64,000 nt of DNA from Sinohyriopsis cumingii (GCA_028554795.2 CM068830.1:52276355-52340354), one strand, 5' to 3'. Positions 26,925-39,174 are shown, numbered from the stretch's first letter. Numbers and translations: made by a program. The notes: a model not told the origin generated them from the sequence alone.

Positions 26925-27375
26925 AGATAATGTTTGTAAACATGTTTACATTACCTTTTGATCTTAGGAGGCTCTAGAAGCGAATTTATTAACCACATCC
27001 TGGTCATCTTATTCGGTGTTAGGTTTGTATATAAGGTTAAAAATGTAAACAAGGTTTTCATTCCTACTATAAGTTCAGCTGTGTTTAGATATAATTTGAG
27101 ATGACTCGTTTATTTAAAATTTATTCATTAGAATCACAAAGTTTCCATTGACATTTTGGTCTAAATCACTATTTCAGGATTACTATGAATAAATTCAAGG
27201 GCATTCTAGATTATATATTTGTGATACATCTTGACTGTCGACATATCTGATCGTCCGAAATTTTGGACATCAGCACATTCAATAACTGCAATTCATTCTG
27301 AACACTCTTTACTTGTGGACTTGTGATAGAACTTTTGGGATTATTTGGGATTTGATTCACAATGCTGAAGTTCAC
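26925..27375 (+). mobile_element. Diverged LTR fragment of the gypsy family
   Basis: It contains AAACATGTTTACATTA near 26,940. Near 27,320-27,365 it contains CTTGTGATAGAACTTTT, then GGGATTTGATTCACAATGC. Both occur in the 8.1-kb LTR, and the second resembles the LTRs at 13.3 and 34.6 kb. The ends are not resolved. Confidence 0.5.
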
Positions 27376-27595
27376 ACTGTAGTCCAGCTAGTGCAGCTTT
27401 CATGTGAATGTGGACTTAGGCATCAATTTGTTCCGAAAATCCAATGTTTACGAAACCCTTTTTCTGCCTCTTTGCCTCGGAATAGCAACTCAACAGATAT
27501 GTGGAGAAACGACGTAAAGCTGGGTACACTGTACCATCGAGCCGCTTATAGGTCGATTCCAACAGCAAACTTCACATATCCAGATTTGCCTTAGC

Positions 27596-27730
27596 ATCAT
27601 ATAGATCCGAGTCTAAGTAGTTTGTTAGAAGTAATCAGTAAAACCGACCACATGGACCCTGATATACTGACACATTGTACGACAACAGATCAAGGTCTGT
27701 GTTGTTTGCAGTAGGACTCATATTATAATC
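27596..27730 (+). repeat. Hairpin repeat family, diverged copy
   Basis: It contains AGTTTGTTAGAAGTAATCAGTAAAAC, then GGACCCTGATATACTG, then CAGATCAAGGTCTGTGTTG, matching the copies at 54.9, 55.5, 56.5 and 60.4 kb. Confidence 0.7.
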
Positions 27731-27839
27731 GAGAAAATAGGTTAATTCATTTGCAATCTGGAAATTAGCACACATATATAAAAGGGAGCAACACTTACAG
27801 ATTGATTACAATAATCTAATTAATATACAAATGTTGGAG

Positions 27840-27930
27840 TTAATAAAGCTCTTAAAACTGATGTCGATCAGGAAAGTATTCCTTTAACTGACACATGCAT
27901 TGTTCAGACTTTTGATGAGGTCATTCTCAG
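27840..27930 (+). mobile_element. pol fragment of the gypsy family
   Basis: AATAAAGCTCTTAAAACTG and the following ~80 bases are nearly identical to 30,282-30,362 of the longest copy. It is an isolated scrap. Confidence 0.8.
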
Positions 27931-28670
27931 GGATAAAAGTGTATGGTACATAGATGAAATAATCTTTTGATAAATGCCAGCAATGTTTTCAAGCGGGTCA
28001 TTCCTGTGAAGGTGTATTACCTTCATATTTCGTTGTTATATATTTTTCTTTGCATAATTGTTTGTTTGCATTCTCTGTTTTGTTGGCTGTGTCCTTTAAA
28101 TTGCTTCTTTAAAACTATCAATGTTTCTTCTGAAATTATTGTGTATGGTAAAGAAGTATTGCGATTGCATATTTTCAAACTCCATTTGTGTAATATAATG
28201 TTCCTATTCATCTTCATTCATAAAAATTCATTTTTGTATAATTAAAAATACCCTATTTCGAGTAGGCGGCGTCCTAGCAGCATTTACAGTATTTTCTTGA
28301 TGGACGGGGAGGGGAGAGACCTCTGCGTTAACTTTTTGGCGAAAGTTAGCAAGCTACCTATTGGTTTTCTCATTTAGGAGAGTACCAGTAGCCTTTGTCA
28401 ACCGAGTTTTCCGACTTCTAGTATTTCTAATTCATTTATCAGCATGGTACCAGTCTTGAACGGGGAAATGAGTGCAAACTTTGGGGAGTCGGGGTGGGGA
28501 TGGAGAGGCAGATGAGAATGGGATGCTCGGATACCGTCTTTAATACTTCGAGACTAGGGTGGTTTAGGTGAAAATATGAGTATGGAAGTTTATTTCAACT
28601 TTCTGAGAGTTTATATCAGTTCTTTTAACTTTTACATGGATTTTGTGTATGCAGTCAGGGCGCTCGCAAG

Positions 28671-28674
28671 ATAT

Positions 28675-28746
<72 letters not shown>
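28671..28746. repeat. (TA)n microsatellite
   Basis: ATATCT units pass into pure AT repeat, just upstream of the longest gypsy copy. Confidence 0.9.
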
Positions 28747-28750
<4 letters not shown>

Positions 28751-28839
28751 TTTGTTGGGGGGGGGTAAGTAGTTTGTTTTGATTATTAAGTCTGTATCAG
28801 ACTCCAACATAAAAGTAAACAAATTAAAATTAAAACACA

Positions 28840-29990
28840 AGATGTAATTAGAGTTAAGAAAGCTTGAACTTCAGAAAGAGGAAAGAGAGAGGAGAATGAA
28901 ACTGGAGAAAGAAGAGAAGAAAATGCAATTAGATGAGGAAAGACATAGAAAATGCTATTGGGGAAAGAGGAGAGAGAGAAACAAACGAAAATGCAATTGG
29001 AGAAAGAAGAGAGAGAGAGAAGAAGAAAAAATGCAGTTTCAGAGAGAAGAGAAACAAATGCAGTTACAGAAAGAAAAATAAACGAATTCTATTGGAGAAA
29101 GAGGAGAGAGAGAAATAAATGCAGGTACTGAAAGAAGAGAAACAAATGCAAATGCAAGTAGAATTACAGAGAGAAAGAGAGAAGGAAGAAGGGAATATCA
29201 ATTTAGATTAAGAGAATTAGAGCTGGCAAGTAAAAAGCACATCTGCACTTAAAATACAGATTTAAGTTTTGATGTTATTAGGAATACTAGGTTAGTGCAC
29301 CCTTTTAGAGAAAAAGAAGTAGATAAATATTTTCCTCATTTTGAAAAAAATTGCTTAATTTTCGAAATGACCATGGGAGCATTGGACTCTATACTTACAG
29401 AGTGCACATTTTGGCAAGGCCCGAGACATCTATGTATCTCTGTCAGTAAAGCAGACTGCGGACCATGATCTGGTTAAAGAATGCATCTTAAAGGGCTATA
29501 AGCTAGTCCCTGATGCTTATCGGCAAAAATTCAGAAACTTTGAAAAAAAACGAAGCGGGACAAACTTATGTCGAATTTGCAAGAGAAAATGAGCAGTTAT
29601 TTGATAGGTGGTGCTTAGCCAAGAAAGTTGATCAAGATTATGAAAATCTAAGGCAACTCGTATTACTTAAAGAGTTTAAGAACTGTGTCCATAGTGACAT
29701 TATAATTTATTTTGATGAAAATAAGATCGAAACCTTGGAAAATGCTGCTCGTAATGCTGACGAGTATTCCTTAGCTCATAAACTTTCTTTTGCAAGTAGG
29801 TTTTACACTCAGTCGTCGTCTGGTAAAATAGTATTTTAGCCTAATACGAGCCCTTCCAAATTTCAATCTGGCACAACTTTTAGAAATCAAGTTTCTGATA
29901 AGATTGATCAGAAATCCGTATCACTTCCTGCATATATCTATTGCAAGAAGAACGGATACGATATTTATGGTTGATATAAATTGAAAAATA
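28840..29990 (+). pseudogene. gag: coiled coil, SCAN-like capsid, broken zinc knuckle
   Basis: An expanded Lys/Glu/Gln-rich region at 28,850-29,170 is built of repeated MQL-EKEE-type units and would form a coiled coil. A capsid segment follows at about 29,215-29,540, with ELELASKKH, FREKEVDKYFPHFEK, KARDIYVSLSVKQ and KLVPDAYRQKFRN. The frame changes near 29,535. At about 29,936 the knuckle reads YIYCKKNGYDIYG and then a stop, so the first Cys, the His and the last Cys of the CCHC motif are lost. The copy at 14.3 kb keeps all four. Capsid proteins of this kind package element RNA. This one cannot be made intact. Confidence 0.8.
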
Positions 29991-30029
29991 AGCGACAGAA
30001 TCAGGACAGACCTATTCCAAATGCTCTTA

Positions 30030-30290
30030 TTTCTAATGTTCCTCTCCACTGTGTAAATTTGTCATCAGACTTAGTTTCAGGACCTGTGACAGTCGGAAGA
30101 GTGACGTCTTCACCCATTGAGGGCAATCATTTATTACTAGGCAATAACCTAGCTGGAGACAAGGTTGTGGTTAATGCCCTTGTAACTGACAAGCCTTGTT
30201 TGGATCAGAAAGTCGATCCTATTGAAAAATAATTGCTTGATTTATACCCAGCTTGTGCAGTTACTAGGGCTATGTCAAAATAAAGCTCTT
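30030..30290 (+). pseudogene. Retropepsin remnant, active site deleted
   Basis: Residues after the active site are present (VPLHCVNLSSD, LLLGNNLAGDKVVV). Compared with 14,440-14,700, about 250 bases including the TDT active-site region are missing: the sequence jumps from NALIS directly to NVPLHC. A stop follows at 30,230, then a linker with AVTRAM. Confidence 0.7.
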
Positions 30291-30599
30291 AAAACTGATG
30301 TCGATCAGGAAAGTATTCCTTTAGCTGACACATGTATTGTTCAGACTTTTGATGAGGTCGCTTTCACTCCTTGTTTTGGATCAATCAAAACGTATTGATC
30401 ACAGTGATCCTCTTTTAGCTACTCATTCTATTTATTCTAATCAGGATGACAAACGACAATCACTTGTCGTCGAATTGGAAAAAGATCATGAGATCTCCTG
30501 TTTGCTTCAAAGAGTCATTAATGAAACTTAAGTCACAGAAGTTACCTGTTCATTATTTCATTAAAAGTGGGATTCTTATGAGAAAATGGTGACCTCCCA

Positions 30600-31365
30600 A
30601 GGTATCTGCTGGTGACGAGTAGTAGTGAACTATCACACTGTAATTCCAAAATCATACAGACAGGAAATTCTCAGTCTGGCTCATGAAACTTTTTTGGCTG
30701 GTCATTTAGGGATTTATAAGATTTATCACAAGGTCTTGAATCACTTCTACTGGTCAATACTCAAAAGTGATGTGTGATGTTTGTAAATACTGCAGATTTT
30801 GTCATACTTGTCTAATGGTATAAACAAGCCATTCAGAAGAGCCTCGTCTGCAACCTATTCCTTCATTTGACGAACCATTTAGCAGAATAATGGTAGATTG
30901 TGTCGGTCGTTTACCTAAGACCGAGTCAGGTAACCAATACTTGTTGACCATAATGTGTGCGTCAACAAGATCCCCAGAGGCTATTTCTTGGAGGAATATT
31001 AAAATTAAAACAAATAGTAAAACTTTGATAAAGCTTTTTTTTATAAAAAAAAAAAAAACTCAGTTCGGCCTCCCCAAATCTGTCCAATCTGATAAAGTAT
31101 CAAATTTTATGTCTGAAATTTTCCAGCTAATTATGCTTGAATTTGGCTCTCAGCAATTCAAGTCAAAAGTCAAATTATGGTTTGACAGAACTACAATGGA
31201 GGGAAAGTTTGAGTCTGCTGATAGAGTTCTGTCTCTCTTGCTTATTCATCACAGTTTTCTTCAGATTATGTATTTCGGCCCTTACAAAGGTAAGAAGAAA
31301 ATGAATAAGTAAATTATAATAATAGTAATTCCGGGGTGAAAAATAATTACAAGGAGTACCAGTAT
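30600..31365 (+). pseudogene. Integrase (HHCC, partial core, GPY/F), upstream of RT
   Basis: A His/His...Cys/Cys zinc module is readable at about 30,645-30,820 (AHETFLAGHLGIYK, then CRFCHTC), broken by a stop. The catalytic core starts with MVDCVGRLPKTESGNQYLL at 30,890 and continues to VQSDKVSNF near 31,080, giving the first two Asp of the DDE triad. The part expected to hold the Glu is deleted. The reading then jumps to the C-terminal module with YFGPY at about 31,270. It inserts element cDNA in active relatives. Its position before reverse transcriptase defines the element type. Confidence 0.8.
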
Positions 31366-31449
31366 GTTGAGAGAGATAGCCAGGTTAATCATGAAATTAT
31401 TTTAGTTGTACCTGTACCACTCAGAGAGGATCTATGCGAAGGAATGCAA

Positions 31450-32410
31450 TCGGACTCTACTGACTTTGGAGTAATACATCTTCGGAATTCAGAAATTATG
31501 AAAAGTCTGGACCAGAAACGTCCACCTTTGCAACAACAAAAAAAGAATGCACTAAAACAATTATTACACACCTGTGAAACAACACCCGTACAGGATGAAA
31601 CCTCTCAAACAGGAATGCTTGAAAAAGAAATTCAGTATTTGCTGGAGAACGATTTCATAGAGCAAAGCAAAGGTGAATGGAGTTCACCATGTATACTTGT
31701 TCCGAAACCAGAAAATAATTTCTGCATGTGCACTGGCTATAGAAAGGTGAACACTGTGACTACAACAGGTTAATTTCCATTACCAAGAATCGATGACTGC
31801 ATTGATAAAATCGGAAATGAAAAATATGTCACCAAATCTGACCTTCTGAAAGGATTTTGGCAAATTTCACTGACGGTAATGGCAAAGGAAATTTCGGCAT
31901 TCGTGACTCTAGATGGACTTTATCACTATAAAGTGATGCCGTTTGGGATGAAGGGTTCGCCAGTTACTTTTCAACGTTTAATGAACATGATTACATCTGG
32001 TGTAGATAATTATGATGCTTACATCGGTGATGTCATCATCTACAACGACACATGGAAAGAACATTAGGCGACAATTCGGAAATTTTTTGACAGACTTACT
32101 GATGTTAGTATGACAATTAATTTATCCAAAAGTGAGTTTTGCCGTGCTTGTGTAACATTTCTAGGACATATCGTGGGACATGGACAAGTTAAACCTATAT
32201 ATGCTAAGGTCAATATTATCTCTGAATTCCCTGTGCCTATCAGTGACAAGCAACTGATGTGATTTTAGGGCATGGCTGGATACTATCGGAACGTTTGTTC
32301 CAATTTTTCCATAATTGCTGAACCCCTGACAAATTTATTGAGTAAGAAAAACGTGTTTCTTTGGAATGAAAATGTCAGGAGGCTTTTGACAAAGTTGAAA
32401 ACCATACCTA
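31450..32410 (+). pseudogene. Reverse transcriptase with disrupted catalytic motif
   Basis: Reading at 31,600-31,770 gives EIQYLLENDFIEQSKGEWSS, then ILVPKPE and GYRKVN. After a stop at 31,771 come FPLPRIDD, KSDLLKGFWQ, YKVMPFGMK and SPVTFQRLMN. The YxDD catalytic box reads YIGDV at about 32,020, so the first Asp is Gly. A stop at 32,065 precedes the thumb, and a further stop lies at 32,260. GYYRNVCSNFSIIAEPLTNLL continues the connection region. The enzyme is inactive. Confidence 0.85.
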
Positions 32411-32419
32411 AAAGTGCGC

Positions 32420-33350
32420 CAGTTCTTAACAGCTCCAAATTTCAACCAATCATTTAAACTGTCTGTTGGTGCAAGTGATGTTGGGGTTGGAGCAGTTTTG
32501 AGTCAAGAAGATGAAAATGGTATTGATCATCCAGTGTGCTATTTTTCTAAGAAATTAAATAAGCACCAAAGAAATTATTCAACAATTGAGAAGGAATGTT
32601 TGGCTTTGATAATGGCATTTCAACATATTGAAGTTTACCTTAGGTCAGCTCCTTCTTCGATTATTGTGTTTAGTGACCACAACCCCCTTACTTTCAGCAG
32701 CAAGGTGTAAAATAAAAATCAAAGACTATTAGGGTTGAGTTTGTTGTTACAGGAATGTAAGCTTCACATCGGGCACGTTAAGAGAAAAGATAATTTAATA
32801 GCAGACGCACTTTCCCATGCATAACAATATATTATTTCATGCACACTGTGTAATTTATACGAGAAATTTATTGAGGAAGAAAATTAAGTTTCATTGTTCT
32901 GACACATGTCAGGAGGCTTTTGATAAGATAAAGGCAATACTTAAGGATGCACCAGTTCTTACAGCACCAAATTTCAGCCAATCATTTAAACTGTCTGTAG
33001 ATGCTAGTGATATTGGGGTTTGATCAGTATTAATTCAAGAAGAGAAAAATGGTGATGATTATCCAGTGTGCTATTTTTCTAAGAAATTAAATAAACTCCA
33101 GAGAAATTATTCCACAATCGAGAAGGAATGCTTGGCTTTGATAATGACATTACAGCACTTTGAAGTTTACATTATTTCAGCTCCTTCTCCGATTATGGGG
33201 TTTAGTGATCACAACCCCCTTACTTTCATCGGCAAGATGAAAACAAAAATCAGAGATCATTTAGGAAGAGTTTGTTGCTGCAGTAATGTAATATTTTTTA
33301 TCAGGCATATCAAGGGAAAGGACAATTTAATAGCAGATGCAGGTGTTTAG
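32420..33350 (+). pseudogene. RNase H region present as a tandem duplication
   Basis: Two diverged copies of the same segment follow one another. The first covers about 32,420-32,820 and the second about 32,880-33,350. Both read NFxQSFKLSV.ASD, PVCYFSKKLNK, RNYSTIEKECLALIM, SDHNPLTF and KDNLIAD. In the first, the catalytic Asp of the DAS motif is Gly (GASDVG). In the second it is present but a stop follows shortly (GV then TGA). The second copy begins with the end of the connection region (FHCSDTCQEAFDKIKAILKD), so the duplicated unit is about 0.45-0.5 kb. Confidence 0.8.
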
Positions 33351-33480
33351 AAATATATCATTTTTCATGTATACTTTGTGTCATTTATAAGATTTCATCG
33401 TATTATTTTACCACATGTGTATTTGACTAATTGTAAAAAGAAAACTTTATTGCGTAACTTGTTTTCTTTATTAGGGGAAG

Positions 33481-34718
33481 TGTTATATATTTAATTTAAT
33501 TGTCTCCTGTTAGTTTTAAATTTTGTTTATTTCATTACATGTTATTTTAATGTAACATTGTTTGCTGGACTTGACCTTGTCCAAAACTGAGTTCATTTCT
33601 GCTTGACCTGATTGAGGGGCCCCGAGTGGCCGAGTAGTCTAAAGCGATCACCGTTACGGATCACTGCCATTCACCTTTGTCTGCTTGAGTTCGTGTCTCG
33701 GTTTCGGCTGATGTGGTTATGCGAGAAAGCTTGTCAGTAGCTTCTTGTAGGTCGGTGGTTCTTTCTGGGGTTTTCCAGGATTCTTCCTCCACCAATTTTA
33801 CTGGCCGCCATATATAGCCTATCTTGTGCTAAAATGGCGTATAAATCTATAGAAACAACAACATTGACTTGATTGATTTTTATATTTCATTTATATAAAC
33901 ATCTAAAAATAGCTTCATAAAGCTCTATTTATATGTGCTTATTAACCAAATTATCATTCAGGTAAACAAGAAGTGGTAACTATGTTGATCAGGATCAGGG
34001 TTTAGGAGATTCCCACATGTATTTTATAGGTTATTGTGTTGTTTGTAGAAAAAGCTAATGTGACCTGATGTCACACGTGAATTTTATAGGTTATTGTGTT
34101 GTAAGTAAACAAGGCTCGTTAGACCATTCTAGAAAGTTATTTTCCGTTAGGTAATGGTAGTTTCAGCAAATGCTAATGTGATCTGAGATCAAGCAGAAAA
34201 CTATATTATCTTGTGCCTGTGAAGTTTTTACCAGTCGTCCTTTAACATCTAGCACTTTAAGTTGTATTATTTTGTGACCAGTTTGGATTGAATTTTATTT
34301 TCTTCAAATTATTGAATACAAGTGATTCTTTTCTCTGGAAATACAAAAGTGCTCTCACAAAATTCTTGGATAAAGAGATTCATTGGAATATATACTGAAT
34401 TCAAACCTGGAATAATATTTCTGTGATTCAACAAGAGACTGTTGACACATCTGCACTTCGCTGACCATAACATACATGTTATCGGCTTCAATTTTGGATA
34501 TTATCAGAACTTGAACTCAATTTCATTCATGACCTTTTATTACTAGGACTCGTGTGTTTCATTCTTGGATCATTTTTGGATTTAATTCGCAATATCGTAA
34601 GTTCTTTTTTCTCATTTTCACGTTGTATTCTTTGGAAGTAAATTATTTGTTAAATTTTACAAAGCTTGTTGTCTTCACGCTTTTCTGATACTTATTTTAA
34701 GTGCATAGACTCGTAACA
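33481..34718 (+). mobile_element. 3' LTR of the Gmr1-like element, split by a SINE
   Basis: It starts TGTTATATATTTAATT directly after the polypurine tract and ends CTCGTAACA. Without the inserted SINE it is just under 1 kb, in line with the 913-bp LTR at 12,537. The two are collinear over the CTTGTCCAAAA, TTCTTGGATAAAGA and AAGCTTGTTGT-like blocks. Confidence 0.85.
33616..33865 (+). repeat. tRNA-derived SINE, family 2, inside the LTR
   Basis: The head CCCCGAGTGGCCGAGTAGTC resembles a Ser/Leu-type tRNA 5' half, and GAGTTCGTGTCTCGG sits at the B box. The body with GAAAGCTTGTCAGTAGCTTC and TCTTCCTCCACCA matches the reversed copies at 9.4 and 55.3 kb. An 11-base target duplication flanks it (GACCTGATTGA at 33,605 and GACTTGATTGA at 33,866), with one mismatch. 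Confidence 0.85.
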
Positions 34719-36400
34719 CTAACGATAACATTTCCTAACACAAATTTGCAATTCTTTGCTGATAGGATACGGACAATTCCAAAGGACCTCAAAACATAAC
34801 ATGCTATCGTTGTCTGTCAGAGGTACTCATAGGACTACGGAGATCTGAGATTGCGTACAATATTGAAGTGTATATCTATATACTAAAAAAGATTCTGAGC
34901 ATCTAACGATTCACGTTATTTTCCAATAATCCAATGTCACATATTATTGCTGTGAAACCAATCTGCTGATGCACATTTTCTGCATACTGCATATAACATA
35001 GAAACACGTGTCCAGCACGGGGAAAATCTGAAAAAGTGTCAAGCTTCTATGAGACATATAGGTACATACAAACGCACATTTTACAGTTTTAGGTTCAATG
35101 TTCAACAAGGATGTATTTTATAATCATTTTGATGTGCATCTAATACAACTGGTTGTCTGTACGAAATAAATAGCCAATGACATGGATTACTCCGTCTAAA
35201 ACAAGTAACCCATATGCTTTATGTTGGTAAATTGGTAAATTGATACAATGGTTGAGGCTAGCACTACAGCCCAATGTAATTCTTGACAGGTTAGTCTTGG
35301 TGTCAACCAATCGGACCATTTCTATTTAATATTAAATCTACTCAATAACACGTGTGAGATAATTCTTAGAAAAGTTTAATTTGTGAATTTGGAATGGTGT
35401 ATTGAACATCTATTTGAATATTTATAAATATCCAGTTTTGTCGCTAGCTATTTCTCAGTTGTACTCCTTTTCCAGCACATTATACAATCACTAGACACAG
35501 AGTATCTCAGACCAGCAGTATATAATTGATATCAAATTAAACCACGATTTTTCCGCTGGCTGTAAGTTTTATCAAAGCATTTGTTCCCATTATTTTAACT
35601 CTTTAGAAAGATTTTAATCGAATCACTTTATTATGTGGTGGGTGGCGCAGAATTAAACTGCTTACGATGTTCTGTCTCTTAAATTTAAATACAAATTTAT
35701 AACCTTGATTCACTTATGTCAGAACATTTCCTAACCACTCATATTTTCAAACGCTTCAAATTTTCTTGGAGCATGTTTTCATAATTACAAAAAATACACT
35801 CAAGTGTCCAGACCGTATGGTAATATCTGGATTGTGCCTTGAATAGAACGGAAATAAATTCAAATGTCTTGACAACACGTATGATGTCACAAAGCTATAT
35901 TGAGTTAGACTCAACAATTTCAGAAAAGTGATAAAATATTGATAACACAGAGCCAACTATAACAGCATAATGAGATAATATGGTTTATTTGCAAGTTCGG
36001 ATGGTATAAAAGTTTGATCTAAGTTAGTTGTGTTACAAAATAAAGTTCAAACAAGAAGCATACAAATGTTGATTTCTCCATTCGAACATAAATATGATGC
36101 CTGTAATATTGTAGAAAGGATGAAGATTTACATATTACTTATAATGATCATAACACCATGACAAGCACCAACAAGCGCCTTTAAGGTCTAACCAATCTAA
36201 CCAATCAGAAACTATGACAGTTTGATATTTTACGCTATATATTTCATCCTTGGATGACGTGATATTTATTACATTGTTCCATAAAATAGATCATGGAACT
36301 TATGAATGAAATAGTACAGAAATATATGACTCACTCTAATTCTAATTTTACAAACATCCATAGGATCTTAGAATTAAGAACGTAATTAACCAAATGACAC
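34719..36400. other. Intergenic AT-rich DNA
   Basis: No gene or transposon was recognised. Confidence 0.4.
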
Positions 36401-36403
36401 CAT

Positions 36404-39170
36404 ATGGGGTGTATGGTGTGTTCGGGGAGGGGTAGCACCTCTGGTTGGGTGAAGCAGTCGTACTCCTTCAGGGTAGCTCGCCCACCTTTGGTCCCCACTT
36501 GGCACTCAGCTCTCACTTGTGATTCCAAGAAGCTGTGGCGTGCGCAGTGGCCATATAACGGAAAAATGTCTCGACTGGCGAGTTATGCTTTGTCTACCTA
36601 GCATGTGAAGACTGGATCCGGCAGCCTGCTCGAAGCAAACACCAGCTGGTCAACGGGCAGAAAGGCGACTCCAAGCAAGGCGCCAAAGAGCGCTTAAAGA
36701 GCTCGAGGAGACACGTAGGACGTCCTGGTCATCCACTGCACTCAACTCCGTCTCCGGCCGTCTCAACTTTGTCATGCTGATGAACTCAGATGGCTTTTGG
36801 CGAGAGAGGTCGACGAATTGCACAACTCTTCCTCACTTAAAACAAAGTCACCGCGCAAGTCACTCTTGTTATCCACCTATCCCATTTCATCAACCCGAAT
36901 GAAGTAAAGGTCAGATTATATGAGGATCTTCACTCCGTCATTGCTGACGTTCCAATGGTAGATATGCTCGTCATTCTTGGCGACTTCAGTGCATGAGTAG
37001 GCTGTGATCACGTTGCCTGGGATGGAGTGTTAGGAAAGCACGGAGTGGGCAACTGTAATAGCAACGGTCTCATTTTGCTCCAGACATGCGCTGAGCATAA
37101 AATGCTGATCACCAATACAGTTTTTCTCCTCACTACCCGTAACCAGACGTCATGGATGCACCCTCGCCCTAAGCACTGGCATCTCATCAATTACGTCAAT
37201 GTCAGGAAGAGAGACAGGAAGGATGTGCATGTGACCAAGTCCTTGTGCGGTGCCGACTGCTTGTATACCTCCGCCTCATCATCACCAAGCTCAACACCCA
37301 CATTCAGCCTAAAAGACGCCCACAGTGAACGAAGTCTCCTTAATGACTAAGCGTCACCAAGCTGAAACGCACCAGTACCAAACAGTCTCTCGTGGATGCC
37401 TTGGAAGAACGTCTTAAATCCACCCCACTGGACAATCAGAATGTGGAGACCGACTGTGCGGCATTCAGAGAACTGGTCTACTGCACAGCTTCGGAAATCC
37501 TAGGACCCACAACCAGAAAGCACCAAGACTGGTATGATGAGAACTGCGACGAGGTCAAGTAGCTGCTGGATGAGAAACACCGCCTCTTTCAAACCTACCT
37601 AAACAACCCCAAATCCACCTCCAGGAAAGACGCGTACAACAATATACGTAGAACTCTACCGTCAGATGCGAGGCACATGGCTGAGCAATCCAGTGCTACG
37701 TAGACAGGCATGACATGAAGAACTTCTACAACGCAATGAAAAAGTGTATGGACCTACATCCTTTGGATCATCACCTCCTTCTCAGCGCAGACCGGAACAG
37801 GTTAATCTCTGACAAAGAGAATATTCTTCAATAGGCTAATCACTTTGACAGCGTCCTTAATCGCCCTTCAGCCATCAACGGTGAAGCCATCAGTGGTCTC
37901 CCCCAGTTACCCATCAACGAAGCACTGAATGACCCTCCAACCTTGATCGAGACACAGAAAGCGATATGTCTGCTCTCCAGTGGCAAAGCCCCTGCTTCTG
38001 GCACCAACACTGTTCAGTCTATTGTTCTCCGCCATTCTGACTAATGCTTTAATAGATAGAGATGATGGAATCGGAATCAAGGTACCGTACATATGGAAAA
38101 CTGGTCAACCCCACGAGGCCTCGAGCGAAAACCAAAGTTATGACAGACACCATCAAGTAATTCTTATTTGATGATGACTGTATCCTCAACGCTGGCTAAG
38201 AAGCCGACATGCAATGCAGCTTTGACAAGTTCTCTAGCTTCTGCACAAGCTTCGTTCTAACCATCAGTACAAAGAAGACTGAAGTCCTGCATAAGCCGGC
38301 CCCTGGAAAGCCCTACGTTGAGCCCAACATGACCGTCAAAGGCCAAAAACTGAACGTAGTGAACCGCTTCACCTACATTGGCAGTACACTGTTACAGAGC
38401 GTCACTACTGACGACGAGGTAAACCCTCGCAATGCCAGAGCCAGCGTAAGTTTCGGCAGACTGTATGCCAACGTCTGGAATAGAAGATGCGTCAGCATCC
38501 AGACCAAACTAAAAGTCTACAGAGCAGTTGTACTCCCCACACTGCTTTACTCATGCGAAACATGAACGGTGTACCAACGCCATGCCAGGAAGCTGAACCA
38601 CTTTCACACCACAAAACTCAGGAAAATCCCCAGCATCAAGTGGCAGGACAAGGTTCCAGACACTGAGATACTCGCCCAAGCAGATCTCTCAAACATCCAC
38701 ACCATCCTGATGCAGTCTTAGCTACTCTGGGCGGGACATGTTGTACTCATGCCAGACCACCGGCTGCGTAAGAGACTCTTTAATGGCGAGCTACAGCAAG
38801 GACAGCGATCCCACGGAGGTCAGAATAAACGCTTCAGAGACAATCTGAAAACTGCATTTAAAGCCTTCAACATAAACACTGACTTCACGGAGCGAACAGC
38901 AAGCGATCGAGTCACTTGGCGTTCCTCCGCGCACAAAGGCTCCAAGTTGTGCGAATCTAACTGGACAGCAGCTGCAGAGCTGAAGAGGAAAGCCAGCAAA
39001 TCGCGTGCCATCAATCCTCCTGGAGATGTCCCACTCATCCCTTGTCCCTTATGGAAACGAACATTCCGTGCAAGGATTTGCCTCATTAGCCACCTGCGCA
39101 CGTACAGAACAGAACCAGCCCCTCCAACCCTCGGATGACTTGAGTGATCCTCGTCGACTCGACGACGACA
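36404..39170 (+). mobile_element. LINE (non-LTR retrotransposon), decayed
   Basis: This is GC-richer than its flanks. An apurinic-type endonuclease region is read at about 36,860-37,310 (MLVILGDFSA, SWMHPRPKHWHLINYV). Between about 37,950 and 38,050 the reverse transcriptase jumps from SGKAPASG to PTLFSLLFSAIL, so most of the palm domain is deleted. C-terminal segments follow: NRFTYIGSTL and KLKVYRAVVLPTLLYSCET (38,340-38,565), then MPDHRLRKRLFNGELQ (38,749) and a zinc-finger-like end CPLWKRTFRARICLISHLRT near 39,045. The first finger position has Cys-Pro-Leu-Trp in place of a Cys pair. Stops and frameshifts are frequent. I do not assign the clade. Confidence 0.8.
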
Positions 39171-39174
39171 ACCT

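Larger units (their letters stand above)
28810..34718 (+). mobile_element. Gmr1-like Ty3/gypsy retrotransposon, 5' truncated, inactive
   Basis: The domains run gag, protease remnant, integrase, reverse transcriptase, RNase H, polypurine tract, 3' LTR. Integrase before reverse transcriptase is the order described for Gmr1-like elements, whereas ordinary Ty3/gypsy elements put integrase last. A 5' LTR is absent. The 3' end is intact, with AGGGGAAG at 33,473-33,480 followed by the LTR. Stops, frameshifts and deletions affect every domain. Sub-domains are listed separately. Confidence 0.85.

Noticed and set aside
28810..34718. A Steamer-like clam retrotransposon
   Set aside because: Integrase lies before reverse transcriptase and related copies carry a proline-type primer site; Steamer has the usual gypsy order and a leucine-tRNA site.
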